20,609 bases of DNA, taken from CAWUJT01 sp963922715 (GTDB lineage Bacteria; Pseudomonadota; Alphaproteobacteria; Rhodobacterales; Rhodobacteraceae). The DNA is taken from positions 1-20,609 of the forward strand of contig CAWUJT010000032.1 of NCBI GenBank assembly GCA_963922715.1, given 5' to 3'. Below, piece after piece: positions 1 to 6,389 of the stretch. The notes under the pieces were generated by a model. That model ran no database searches, had not been told where the DNA came from, and saw nothing but the letters and a program-made list of their open reading frames with translations. The number at the start of each line of letters is the position of its first letter. Within the stretch, counting starts at the first letter, position 1. The translations under genes were made by a program, and so were the position numbers.

Positions 1-293
1 CCGAAAATTTTGGATTGCAATTTGAAGAGTTTGCAAGTGTTACGCCAAACGTGAGTGAAAATATTGTATCAAGTTGGACGGAAAAGAACATGAATCGTGT
101 GATGTTTGATGATTTTTCTGTGATTGATTTTGAGGCGACTTATTTTGATTTAAAGAAAATGGGTGTGCTTCCCAAAGGGACGCCACAATATTCTCCATCC
201 GCAGTTGAACTTTCCAATAAGATACGTGAACTTTCGCGCCTTCGTAAAAAGCATCTGACTATTTTTAACTGGGATGAGAACCTAGCTGACTAA
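1..293 (+). CDS. 3' end of a gene of unknown function (5' truncated by window)
   Basis: The reading frame is open from the first bases of the window and stops with TAA at 291-293, leaving about 97 residues. A TTG at 15 could be read as a start, but no ribosome binding site can be seen ahead of it and the frame continues upstream. I therefore read this as the C-terminal part of a longer protein. The visible part is mixed charged and aromatic (FDDFSVIDFEATYFDL), has no membrane segment, and ends with a basic stretch (RELSRLRKKHL). I do not recognise the family. Codon use is AT-rich compared with icd and later genes, fitting an accessory region. The next gene begins 33 bases downstream on the same strand, so the two may be cotranscribed. 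Confidence 0.5.
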   Translation, partial: ENFGLQFEEFASVTPNVSENIVSSWTEKNMNRVMFDDFSVIDFEATYFDLKKMGVLPKGTPQYSPSAVELSNKIRELSRLRKKHLTIFNWDENLAD

Positions 294-326
294 GGTAGAT
301 CCAGGGATGAAACGGGATGTGGATAT

Positions 327-962
327 ATGAGATCATTGTGTTTGATCTGCGCAATCCTTTTGACAGGATGTGATCTACCTCCTGACATCACCCCCTTGTC
401 GAATGGTGCCCTTCTCTCTGTGTCAACGCAAACCGTGCGTCGGGTGGATGGTTGGCCTGAACGACTGCAAAGCCTGCAACGGCTTGAATTGTCCCGAGCC
501 TCAGAGCCCTATCGATTTACCATCAGCCCCGAGATGATCCCGGCTTATTCCGTCTTCAGCGGGCAAGAGGACGATGGCACGCTTGTGATTGCCACAGTCA
601 CACCTTTGACGGCTGGGCGCGATGCTGTGTCCATTTTTGAAATCGCGGATCAATCCACACAAGAGTTGCGATTAAGCTCTGCCCCTGATTGGTTTGTGCG
701 CGCAGGGCCGGAGCCTTTGGCGAGACTTGAGGACCACAAGAAAGAGTGTGAGAAGCTGCCTGCGCTTCTGGCCCAGCAACGATATGGATTTGCCGCGATG
801 CGGGATGACTTTGGCCGTATCGCACAGGTAACCGAAGGGCTACAGATTTTTTGCCCCTTCGCGATGCACCATAAATCCTATGGCATTATTGTCGCGTTGA
901 GTGATCGCCGTGTCTTGATCTCAAGTATTGTCGGTGAGGTTTTCATCGAAGAGGTACAATAA
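327..962 (+). CDS. Putative lipoprotein of unknown function
   Basis: The 211-residue product starts with a short lipoprotein signal peptide: MRS, a hydrophobic run, then lipobox LTGC with the lipidated cysteine at residue 15. The residue after the cysteine is aspartate; in E. coli Asp at +2 keeps lipoproteins in the inner membrane, though that rule is not reliable in alphaproteobacteria. The rest is soluble-looking, without transmembrane segments. It contains two further cysteines, one in KKECEKL and one in IFCPF, which could form a disulfide in the periplasm. No catalytic motif or known domain is recognised. The start is ATG 327, with a weak GGGATG-like site upstream. It lies 33 bases after the preceding gene and is followed by about 200 AT-rich bases. 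Confidence 0.6.
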   Translation: MRSLCLICAILLTGCDLPPDITPLSNGALLSVSTQTVRRVDGWPERLQSLQRLELSRASEPYRFTISPEMIPAYSVFSGQEDDGTLVIATVTPLTAGRDAVSIFEIADQSTQELRLSSAPDWFVRAGPEPLARLEDHKKECEKLPALLAQQRYGFAAMRDDFGRIAQVTEGLQIFCPFAMHHKSYGIIVALSDRRVLISSIVGEVFIEEVQ

Positions 963-987
963 AAATCACTGTAACTGATATTTCAAT

Positions 988-1007
988 ACTCATTGTAACT
1001 CATTGTA
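988..1007. repeat. Tandem 10-bp direct repeat
   Basis: The decamer ACTCATTGTA occurs twice back to back between the lipoprotein gene and the pilin-like gene. The period equals about one helical turn, so both copies face the same side of the DNA. This would suit a regulator binding site, but no regulator can be assigned. It could also be a chance slip-strand duplication. Confidence 0.5.
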
Positions 1008-1109
1008 TTTTCAGAAGATGTGGTATTTTTCTTATTTTATATATGTTTTTGATGGCAAATCAGTTCTCGTGAAAACCTCTTTACTAAATTTTAGAACATT
1101 ATGACCATA

Positions 1110-1132
1110 AAACGCCACCATAAATAGCGTTT
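1110..1132. other. AT-rich intergenic inverted repeat ahead of the pilin-like gene
   Basis: AAACGC at 1110-1115 and GCGTTT at 1127-1132 form a 6-bp stem with an 11-base loop. It lies about 45 bases before the TTG start of the pilin-like gene, in a very AT-rich stretch (963-1175) that otherwise shows no gene. It could be an operator or an mRNA leader hairpin. No U-tract follows, so a terminator is unlikely. Confidence 0.3.
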
Positions 1133-1175
1133 ATACATCATAAAAATAATGAAAAATTTCCAATAGAGGTGAAAT

Positions 1176-1913
1176 TTGACTTTTTTAAAAAAGGAAGAGG
1201 GGGCAACATCAACAGACATAATGGTTCTGTGCGCCGGCTGTATTGGACTTGCCGTTGCTATCGTCACACCCGTCGCAAGTGGCCTTGGTATCCTCAGTAC
1301 AGACATAAATTGGGCACTTACGTGTCCAAATATCTCAGAAGGATGCACCCTTGGCACGTATAATTTTGAAAACGGCGATGCGGATGGCTGGGAAGCAGCG
1401 AACGGGGCTGATACAGGGGTCACTGATCCAAACGGTTTTGATGAGTACGGCCAGATGTTGGGTCCTTATGGATTGGACTCGGGCATTGAGACGGATGGCT
1501 CAGAGCAGATCACCCAGACTTACGAATTGCCCCCCGGCACAGAAGAGGCAACCGTGACCATGGATGTGTTGTTGGTGGATTCTCTTGACAATTATGATTT
1601 TCATGGCGTCGAAGAAGGTGCATCATTTTATATCGATAATCAGCTTGTGGCGACAGTGCATCGGAGCGACCCAGAATCGAACACATACGAGTGGAAGATT
1701 GAGAACGTGGAAGGGATCACGGTAGCCTTTGAGGAAATTGCGATAACTGAGACGGTTGGTGGTGTAGAAGGTTGGGCTGATTCAATCTACAAAGTGACTA
1801 TTACCGCCGATGATCCAGGCTCGGAAATCACTGTTGGTATGGGGGTAAAATGCAATTCGAATGCAGAAGATGAAGCGGTCGGATTTGACAATATAACAGT
1901 CGAGGCGTCGTAA
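1176..1913 (+). CDS. Pilin-like N-terminus joined to acidic beta-rich domain, unknown function
   Basis: A TTG start at 1176 is chosen because AGAGGTG (1165-1171) sits five bases ahead and the frame then gives a coherent N-terminus. The 245-residue product begins TFLKKEEGATSTD, then a hydrophobic helix at about residues 15-35. This resembles the type IV/Flp prepilin signal: basic leader, Gly at 9, acidic residue five positions later (here Asp14), then a membrane helix. Asp in place of Glu is also what I recall from Flp-like small proteins of Rhodobacterales. After the helix comes an acidic, glycine- and aspartate-rich region with alternating beta-type segments, ending FDNITVEAS. This suggests a jelly-roll or lectin-like sandwich exposed outside the membrane. 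Cysteines occur at 19, 22, 50, 57 and 226. No pilus assembly genes are nearby. The family is not recognised. Confidence 0.65.
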   Translation: MTFLKKEEGATSTDIMVLCAGCIGLAVAIVTPVASGLGILSTDINWALTCPNISEGCTLGTYNFENGDADGWEAANGADTGVTDPNGFDEYGQMLGPYGLDSGIETDGSEQITQTYELPPGTEEATVTMDVLLVDSLDNYDFHGVEEGASFYIDNQLVATVHRSDPESNTYEWKIENVEGITVAFEEIAITETVGGVEGWADSIYKVTITADDPGSEITVGMGVKCNSNAEDEAVGFDNITVEAS

Positions 1914-2041
1914 ATTTTTGCATTTGTAGAAGCTAACAAAGGTGTGTTTGAACAACCACTCTGCTACCGTATAGTAAAATCGCGACCATTTATAAACAAT
2001 AATCAGAATTATGGTGTAAACCACAAAACATCAGATAGCCC

Positions 2042-2047
2042 TATAAT
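2042..2047 (+). promoter_or_regulatory. Candidate -10 element for icd
   Basis: A perfect TATAAT lies 94 bases before the icd start in the otherwise gene-free stretch 1914-2140. No convincing -35 box sits 16-18 bases upstream, so this is only a candidate. Nothing else in 1914-2140 was recognised. Confidence 0.3.
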
Positions 2048-2140
2048 CGTATACCTATGCATACAAACTCTGTACGCTTGGGGTGACTTCAATTAAGACT
2101 GATCGGGAAACGAGTCACAGTACAAAAAGAGGGAGGTCCC

Positions 2141-3355
2141 ATGTCTAAAATCAAAGTAGCCAATCCTATTGTCGAGATGGATGGCGATGAGATGACACGG
2201 ATTATCTGGCAGTTCATCAAAGATAAGCTCATCACACCCTACTTGGATATTGATCTGCTCTATTACGATCTGGGCATCGAAGAGCGCGACCGCACCGAAG
2301 ATCAAATCACCATAGATGCCGCTGAGAAAACCAAAGAGGTGGGGGTTGCCGTCAAATGCGCCACCATCACCCCTGATGAGGCGCGGGTCGAAGAATTTGG
2401 TCTGAAAAAGATGTGGCGCAGCCCCAATGGCACCATCCGCAACATCTTGGGCGGTGTGGTGTTTCGTCAGCCGATTATTTGCCGCAACGTACCCCGTCTG
2501 GTGCCTGGCTGGACACAGCCGATTGTGATTGGCCGCCACGCTTTTGGCGATCAATACCGCGCCACAGATATGAAATTCCCAGGGCCTGGAACGCTCAGCA
2601 TGAAGTTTGTGGGCGCAGATGGCAACGTCATTGAGCATGAGGTCTTTGATGCGCCCGGTTCTGGCGTGTTCATGGCGATGTATAACCTGGATCAATCGAT
2701 CCTAGATTTCGCCCGTGCCTCGATGAATTATGCGCTCAATTTGGGCTGGCCGTGTTATCTGAGCACAAAAAACACCATTCTCAAACAATATGATGGCCGG
2801 TTTCTGGAGTTGTTCCAAAAAGTCTATGAGGAAGAGTTCGAAGACAAGTTCAAGGCCAAAGGTATCCATTACGAACACCGTTTGATTGATGACATGGTGG
2901 CCGCCGCGATGAAGTGGAGCGGCGGTTTCGTCTGGGCCTGTAAAAACTACGATGGGGATGTGCAATCCGATACAGTCGCCCAGGGATTTGGATCACTCGG
3001 GCTGATGACCTCTCAGTTGATGACGCCCGATGGCAAGATCGTGGAGGCTGAAGCCGCCCATGGCACGGTCACCCGCCACTATCGCCAGCACCAAAAGGGC
3101 GAACAGACCTCGACCAACTCCATCGCCTCGATTTTTGCTTGGACGGGTGGGTTGAAACACCGCGCCAAGCTGGATGACAATGCGGCCCTGATGTCTTTTG
3201 CCGAAACATTGGAGCGGGTGATTGTCGAGACGGTTGAATCTGGCTTTATGACCAAGGATTTGGCCTTGCTTGTAGGGCCGGATCAAAAATGGCTTACCAC
3301 CATGGGCTTTTTGGAAAAGGTGGATGAAAATCTCAATGCCGCTTTGGCAGGGTAA
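2141..3355 (+). CDS. icd: NADP-dependent isocitrate dehydrogenase
   Basis: This enzyme oxidatively decarboxylates isocitrate to 2-oxoglutarate in the TCA cycle, making NADPH in the cytosol. The 404-residue length and sequence match the eukaryote-like (type II) homodimeric family usual in alphaproteobacteria, not the E. coli type. Diagnostic stretches include VEMDGDEMTRIIW at the N-terminus, KCATITPDEARVEEF, and WRSPNGTIRNILGGVVFR with the isocitrate-binding Ser/Asn/Arg. Also present are the metal-binding region with DGDVQSDTVAQGFGSLGLM and the cofactor loop EAAHGTVTRHYRQH. ATG 2141 is preceded by GGGAGGT (2131-2137). It appears to be a single-gene unit: gene-free DNA lies upstream and an intrinsic terminator lies directly after the stop. 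The family is certain; all key motifs are intact. Confidence 0.97.
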   Translation: MSKIKVANPIVEMDGDEMTRIIWQFIKDKLITPYLDIDLLYYDLGIEERDRTEDQITIDAAEKTKEVGVAVKCATITPDEARVEEFGLKKMWRSPNGTIRNILGGVVFRQPIICRNVPRLVPGWTQPIVIGRHAFGDQYRATDMKFPGPGTLSMKFVGADGNVIEHEVFDAPGSGVFMAMYNLDQSILDFARASMNYALNLGWPCYLSTKNTILKQYDGRFLELFQKVYEEEFEDKFKAKGIHYEHRLIDDMVAAAMKWSGGFVWACKNYDGDVQSDTVAQGFGSLGLMTSQLMTPDGKIVEAEAAHGTVTRHYRQHQKGEQTSTNSIASIFAWTGGLKHRAKLDDNAALMSFAETLERVIVETVESGFMTKDLALLVGPDQKWLTTMGFLEKVDENLNAALAG

Positions 3356-3357
3356 GC

Positions 3358-3400
3358 GGGCGAAGGTATCTCAAAGAGACAGGGGCTTTCGCCCTTTTTT
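3358..3400 (+). terminator. Rho-independent terminator of icd
   Basis: GGGCGAA (3358-3364) pairs with TTCGCCC (3388-3394), and six T residues follow directly (3395-3400). The stem begins three bases after the icd stop codon. Its loop contains the stop codon of the convergent dsbB gene (3371-3373), so the terminator lies partly inside dsbB. Confidence 0.75.
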
Positions 3401-3862
3401 CGGTACGCGCAGCGCATAAAACCAAACCAAAGCCAGTCCTAAAGACATCACCATGTTCCAGGTGGCCATAGACAGCCCAAGGAACATCCAGGCGATTTCA
3501 TCGCATCGGATAATGGTTTCGGGCGCAGCCGTTGACAGCAGATCAGCACCGGAGAGGCCGCTTAAGGCATCCCCGCCGCCCGCACAGACGCTGGGGCCTG
3601 CCCACCAGCCTTGCTCGACACCGGCATGATAGCCGCCAATGCCTGCCGTTGTGAGGGCACAAAGCGCGCCCAAAACAGGCCAAAAGGCGTGGTCTTTGTC
3701 CCACAAAGCAACGCCGGCCACCCCGACGGCCATCGCATGGGGCCATCTTTGCCAAACACACAGCATGCAGGGCGCATAGCCCAAGGCTTGAAAGATAAAT
3801 GCGCCCAGGAGCAGTGCCAAAGACCCTGCGCCCGCAAAGGCGATGTATGTTTGTCGCGTCAT
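3371..3862 (-). CDS. dsbB: DsbB-family disulfide bond formation membrane protein
   Basis: DsbB proteins reoxidise the periplasmic thiol oxidase DsbA and pass the electrons to membrane quinone. The 163-residue product has about four membrane helices, at roughly 8-28, 42-58, 62-80 and 125-150. It carries both cysteine pairs: C32-x-x-C35 in APCMLCVWQRW, at the start of the second helix as in the family, and a periplasmic pair C93/C120. The arginine after the first pair (R39) matches the family's quinone-linked position. The ATG at 3862 is chosen over in-frame upstream starts because it overlaps the TGA of the upstream gene (ATGA) and has GGTGAG in front. It thus forms a translationally coupled pair with the yqaA-like gene. 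No dsbA is visible in the window. Confidence 0.88.
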   Translation of the reverse strand: MTRQTYIAFAGAGSLALLLGAFIFQALGYAPCMLCVWQRWPHAMAVGVAGVALWDKDHAFWPVLGALCALTTAGIGGYHAGVEQGWWAGPSVCAGGGDALSGLSGADLLSTAAPETIIRCDEIAWMFLGLSMATWNMVMSLGLALVWFYALRVPKKGRKPLSL

Positions 3863-4437
3863 AGATATCTCACCAGATAAAAGCCCCCCAAAAGCAGCGT
3901 CACAAAGACCGCAAACACCAATCCAAGACGGTTCTCGATAAACCGCCGGATGGGGTCTCCGAACTGCCAAAGCAGCCCAGCGACAATGAAAAACCTCAGG
4001 CCCCGGGCAATGAAGGACGTGAGTGTAAAAGTCAGGAGCGGCATCCCCGTCCAGCCCGACATAATTGTGATCACTTTATATGGAAACGGGGTGAGGCCAG
4101 CTATCAAAACGGCCCAAAAGCCAAAATCATTGAACCGCGCGTTGAAGGCTTCCATCGCGTCGCCTTTGCCCAGGGCGGTTAAGATCGGCTGCCCCAGGCT
4201 TTCATAGGCAAAGGCCCCGATGGCATAACCCAAAAGTCCCCCCAACACGGAGGACACCATGGCGATGCCAGCAATCAGAAATGCGCGATTGGGTCGTGCC
4301 AGGATCATCGGGATCATCAAGACATCGGGTGGGATCGGAAACACCGAGCTTTCGATAAAAGCGACAACCGCCAAAACCCAAAGCGCTTTGGGGTGATCGG
4401 CGAGCGCAATCGTCCAGGTGTAGAGAGACCGCAACAT
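3859..4437 (-). CDS. YqaA/DedA-family integral membrane protein
   Basis: This 192-residue protein belongs to the YqaA branch of the SNARE-associated/DedA family, small inner-membrane proteins tied to envelope homeostasis. Other DedA members flip undecaprenyl phosphate or phospholipids; the role of the YqaA branch is less clear. Recognisable are the N-terminal FIESSVFPIPPDVLMIP, with the family's acidic residue and double proline, and the central GLTPFPYKVITIMSG. The RGLRFF segment precedes the last helices. About five hydrophobic segments are seen. The start at 4437 has AGGAC directly upstream (minus strand). It is the first gene of a two-gene unit with dsbB (4-base overlap) and is divergent from the envelope glycosylation operon. 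Confidence 0.85.
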   Translation of the reverse strand: MLRSLYTWTIALADHPKALWVLAVVAFIESSVFPIPPDVLMIPMILARPNRAFLIAGIAMVSSVLGGLLGYAIGAFAYESLGQPILTALGKGDAMEAFNARFNDFGFWAVLIAGLTPFPYKVITIMSGWTGMPLLTFTLTSFIARGLRFFIVAGLLWQFGDPIRRFIENRLGLVFAVFVTLLLGGFYLVRYL

Positions 4438-4663
4438 GTCCTGTCCGTGACATGAGATCTATGTCGGGTCAATCCGGCATGCGATGGAACGCAGACGAAA
4501 GTGGCAAAGATCAGCGCACCGTGGCGATGTTCGCATTTCCTACGTGTCCATGGCTGGACAAGAAAAACATCCCTGCGTAGAGGAGCCAGAGCAAACACGG
4601 AGCATACGCATCCTTCAAATATCCGACATATTTCCCAAAGCATCCTTTGCCCGAGACTTTCCA

Positions 4664-5353
4664 ATGATCCCTCAAAGAACCAGCCAAAGGCTGTTTTGGA
4701 CGTGGCTTTTCTTCCTGGTGCTTATTGCGTGTTTGTTCTCTGCCGCGCCAAAGATTGATCTTTTCGTCTCACAGTTGTTCTTTTCCGGCAGCTTTGAACG
4801 CGCAAATGAGCCCCATTGGGAAGTTTTGCGGCAAGCCATTTGGCGGCTGACACTTTTTGTGTGTCTGCTGAGTCTGCTCGGTTTGATTGCGGCTCTTTAT
4901 AACAGAGTGCTTTTGGGCGTGCCCACACGCATTTGGGGGTTTATTCTGTCGCTCTATCTTCTCGGCCCCGGTTTGATTGTGAACGTCGTCTTGAAATCCC
5001 ACTGGGGCAGAGCCCGGCCTGCAGAGGTTGGGGCTTTCGGGCGTTCTGCGGAGTTCACCCGCGCCCTTGAGCCCGCAGATCAATGCGTAAAAAACTGTTC
5101 TTTTGTCTCGGGGGAGGCTGCGGGGGCTGTTGCACTTGCCATAAGTCTGACGATGCTGGCGCGTCTCATCCACGGCCCCATCACCCGCAGCGCGGTTATA
5201 CAAGTTGGTATTGCGTTGGCCGTGATCGGCTCTGTCTTACGCATTGCCATGGGCCGACATTTTCTGTCTGATGTTCTCTTCTCTGTGCTGATTGTGACGG
5301 GCTTGGCCTTGTTGCTGGTGCGCGTTTTTCATCTTCGGGAGGTGATTCAATGA
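4664..5353 (+). CDS. PAP2-family phosphatase, possibly lipid A or polyprenyl phosphatase
   Basis: The 229-residue membrane protein carries the three-part PAP2 active site. Motif 1 is K111-x6-R118-P (KSHWGRARP). Motif 3 is R193-x5-H199-x3-D203 (RIAMGRHFLSD), with the expected catalytic histidine. Motif 2 reads FVSGE (149-151) where most members have SGH, so the usual second histidine is a glutamate. Hydrophobic helices flank these motifs. The phosphatase would act on a lipid phosphate at the outer face of the inner membrane. Its position first in an operon with a polyprenyl-phosphate sugar synthase, an LABN protein and a GT39 transferase suggests an LpxE/LpxF-like role on lipid A, but this is inference. 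ATG 4664 is preferred because the protein then begins just before the first helix; the ribosome site is weak, and the region upstream (4438-4663) shows no clear gene. Confidence 0.8.
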   Translation: MIPQRTSQRLFWTWLFFLVLIACLFSAAPKIDLFVSQLFFSGSFERANEPHWEVLRQAIWRLTLFVCLLSLLGLIAALYNRVLLGVPTRIWGFILSLYLLGPGLIVNVVLKSHWGRARPAEVGAFGRSAEFTRALEPADQCVKNCSFVSGEAAGAVALAISLTMLARLIHGPITRSAVIQVGIALAVIGSVLRIAMGRHFLSDVLFSVLIVTGLALLLVRVFHLREVIQ

Positions 5354-6075
5354 CACAGCCACGTCTATCGGTTGTTATTCCAGCGCTGAATGAGGCGGGC
5401 AATATTCGCCCTTTGGCAGAGCGGATCGACACAGCCCTGGCAGAGTTTACGCCGTTTGAAATCATCGTTGTCGATGATGCCTCCACAGATGGCACAGCAG
5501 ACACCTTGCGCGATGGTCCCGTCCATTGGCGGGTGCTGCGCCATGCACAGCGCGGGGGGCAATCGGCAGCCATTCATTCGGGCGTCAAAGCGGCACGCGC
5601 CACCATGATCCTCACCCTTGATGGCGATGGTCAAAACCCCCCAGAAGAGCTTCCGCGCCTGGCCAGCGCTTTTGAAGCGGGCAATGATGGGACGCTGGGG
5701 TTGGTGGCTGGTCAAAGGATTGGGCGCCAAGATACGTTGTCCAAGAAACTGGCCTCACGTTTTGCCAACCGCCTGCGATCGTGGGTGTTGAAAGATGCCA
5801 CCCGCGATACCGGATGCGGCCTAAAGGCCTTTGACCGCGCGGCTTTTCTCGCCTTGCCCTATTTCAATCATATGCATCGCTATCTGCCCGCGCTTTTTAC
5901 CCGCGACGGGTGGCGCGTGGATCATATTGATGTGGCCCATGCCGCGCGGCTTTCCGGGCGGTCGAACTATTCCAATTTGCAGCGGGCTCTGGTAGGCATT
6001 GTTGATCTTATGGGCGTGGCATGGTTATTGCGCCGCAAAAAAACCGCCCAAGCACAGGAGGTGACCCACAAATGA
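5350..6075 (+). CDS. Family 2 glycosyltransferase, DPM1/ArnC-like polyprenyl-phosphate sugar synthase
   Basis: The 241-residue enzyme has the GT-A fold signatures of the dolichyl/undecaprenyl-phosphate sugar transferases. These are LSVVIPALNEAGNI at the N-terminus, VVDDASTDGT for nucleotide binding, and LTLDGDGQNPPEELP carrying the DxD metal site. GCGLKAFDRAAF follows and then the SGRSNY segment typical of this branch. It would move a sugar from a nucleotide sugar to polyprenyl phosphate on the cytoplasmic face. A single hydrophobic stretch near the end (VGIVDLMGVAWLL) may dip into the membrane; there is no second pair of helices as in GtrB/ArnC proper. It resembles the type represented by RgtE of Rhizobium, but the sugar cannot be read from sequence. 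ATG 5350 overlaps the preceding TGA and has GGGAGGTG at 5337-5344. Confidence 0.88.
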   Translation: MTQPRLSVVIPALNEAGNIRPLAERIDTALAEFTPFEIIVVDDASTDGTADTLRDGPVHWRVLRHAQRGGQSAAIHSGVKAARATMILTLDGDGQNPPEELPRLASAFEAGNDGTLGLVAGQRIGRQDTLSKKLASRFANRLRSWVLKDATRDTGCGLKAFDRAAFLALPYFNHMHRYLPALFTRDGWRVDHIDVAHAARLSGRSNYSNLQRALVGIVDLMGVAWLLRRKKTAQAQEVTHK

Positions 6076-6389
6076 CAATGGACCAGGTGTTCCTATGGTT
6101 GAATGTAACCAATTGGTATGAGTTTTGGTGGGTGATCTTTGGATTAGGCGGTCAAGCCTTGTTCATGAGCCGCTTTCTGATCCAATGGTTTGTCTCGGAG
6201 CGCGAGGGGCGTTCTGTGATCCCGATTGCCTTTTGGTATTTTTCCATCGGTGGCGCGATTGTGCTTTTGACCTATGGCTTTCATCGCGGGGAGCCAGTGA
6301 TCATCGTGGGCCAAAGCACAGGACTTGTCATTTACCTACGCAATCTGTGGCTGATCCATCGCGAAAAGTCGAAAGAACCTGCCCTTTGA
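6072..6389 (+). CDS. Small LABN-domain (lipid A biosynthesis N-terminal domain) membrane protein
   Basis: The 105-residue product matches the LABN domain seen as stand-alone proteins and at the N-terminus of some lipid A synthesis enzymes. The pattern W-x-x-FGLGGQALFMSRFLIQW, SEREGRSVIP, FWYFSIGG, then a C-terminal helix ending in IYLRNLW is characteristic. Three hydrophobic helices are expected. Stand-alone LABN proteins commonly sit beside polyprenyl-phosphate sugar synthases and GT39 transferases, where a helper or flippase-type role is suspected but not established. ATG 6072 overlaps the TGA of the preceding gene and follows a strong AGGAGGTGA (6056-6063). An ATG two codons later (6078) is an alternative. 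Confidence 0.85.
   Translation: MTMDQVFLWLNVTNWYEFWWVIFGLGGQALFMSRFLIQWFVSEREGRSVIPIAFWYFSIGGAIVLLTYGFHRGEPVIIVGQSTGLVIYLRNLWLIHREKSKEPAL

Noticed and set aside
1091..1423. Minus-strand open frame across the pilin-like gene start
   Set aside because: It overlaps the better-supported plus-strand gene and ends in AT-rich noncoding sequence with no family resemblance.
3863..3970. Longer dsbB start at 3970
   Set aside because: It would lie inside the yqaA-like gene; the ATGA overlap at 3859-3862 with GGTGAG is the better start.
4484..4663. In-frame extension of the PAP2 protein from ATG 4484
   Set aside because: The extra 60 residues are basic and low in family resemblance, and lie before the first membrane helix. 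ATG 4664 gives a normal PAP2 N-terminus.
6125..6385. Long upstream extension of the GT39 reading frame
   Set aside because: This segment is the LABN gene in another frame; it lacks any family resemblance as a GT39 N-terminus.
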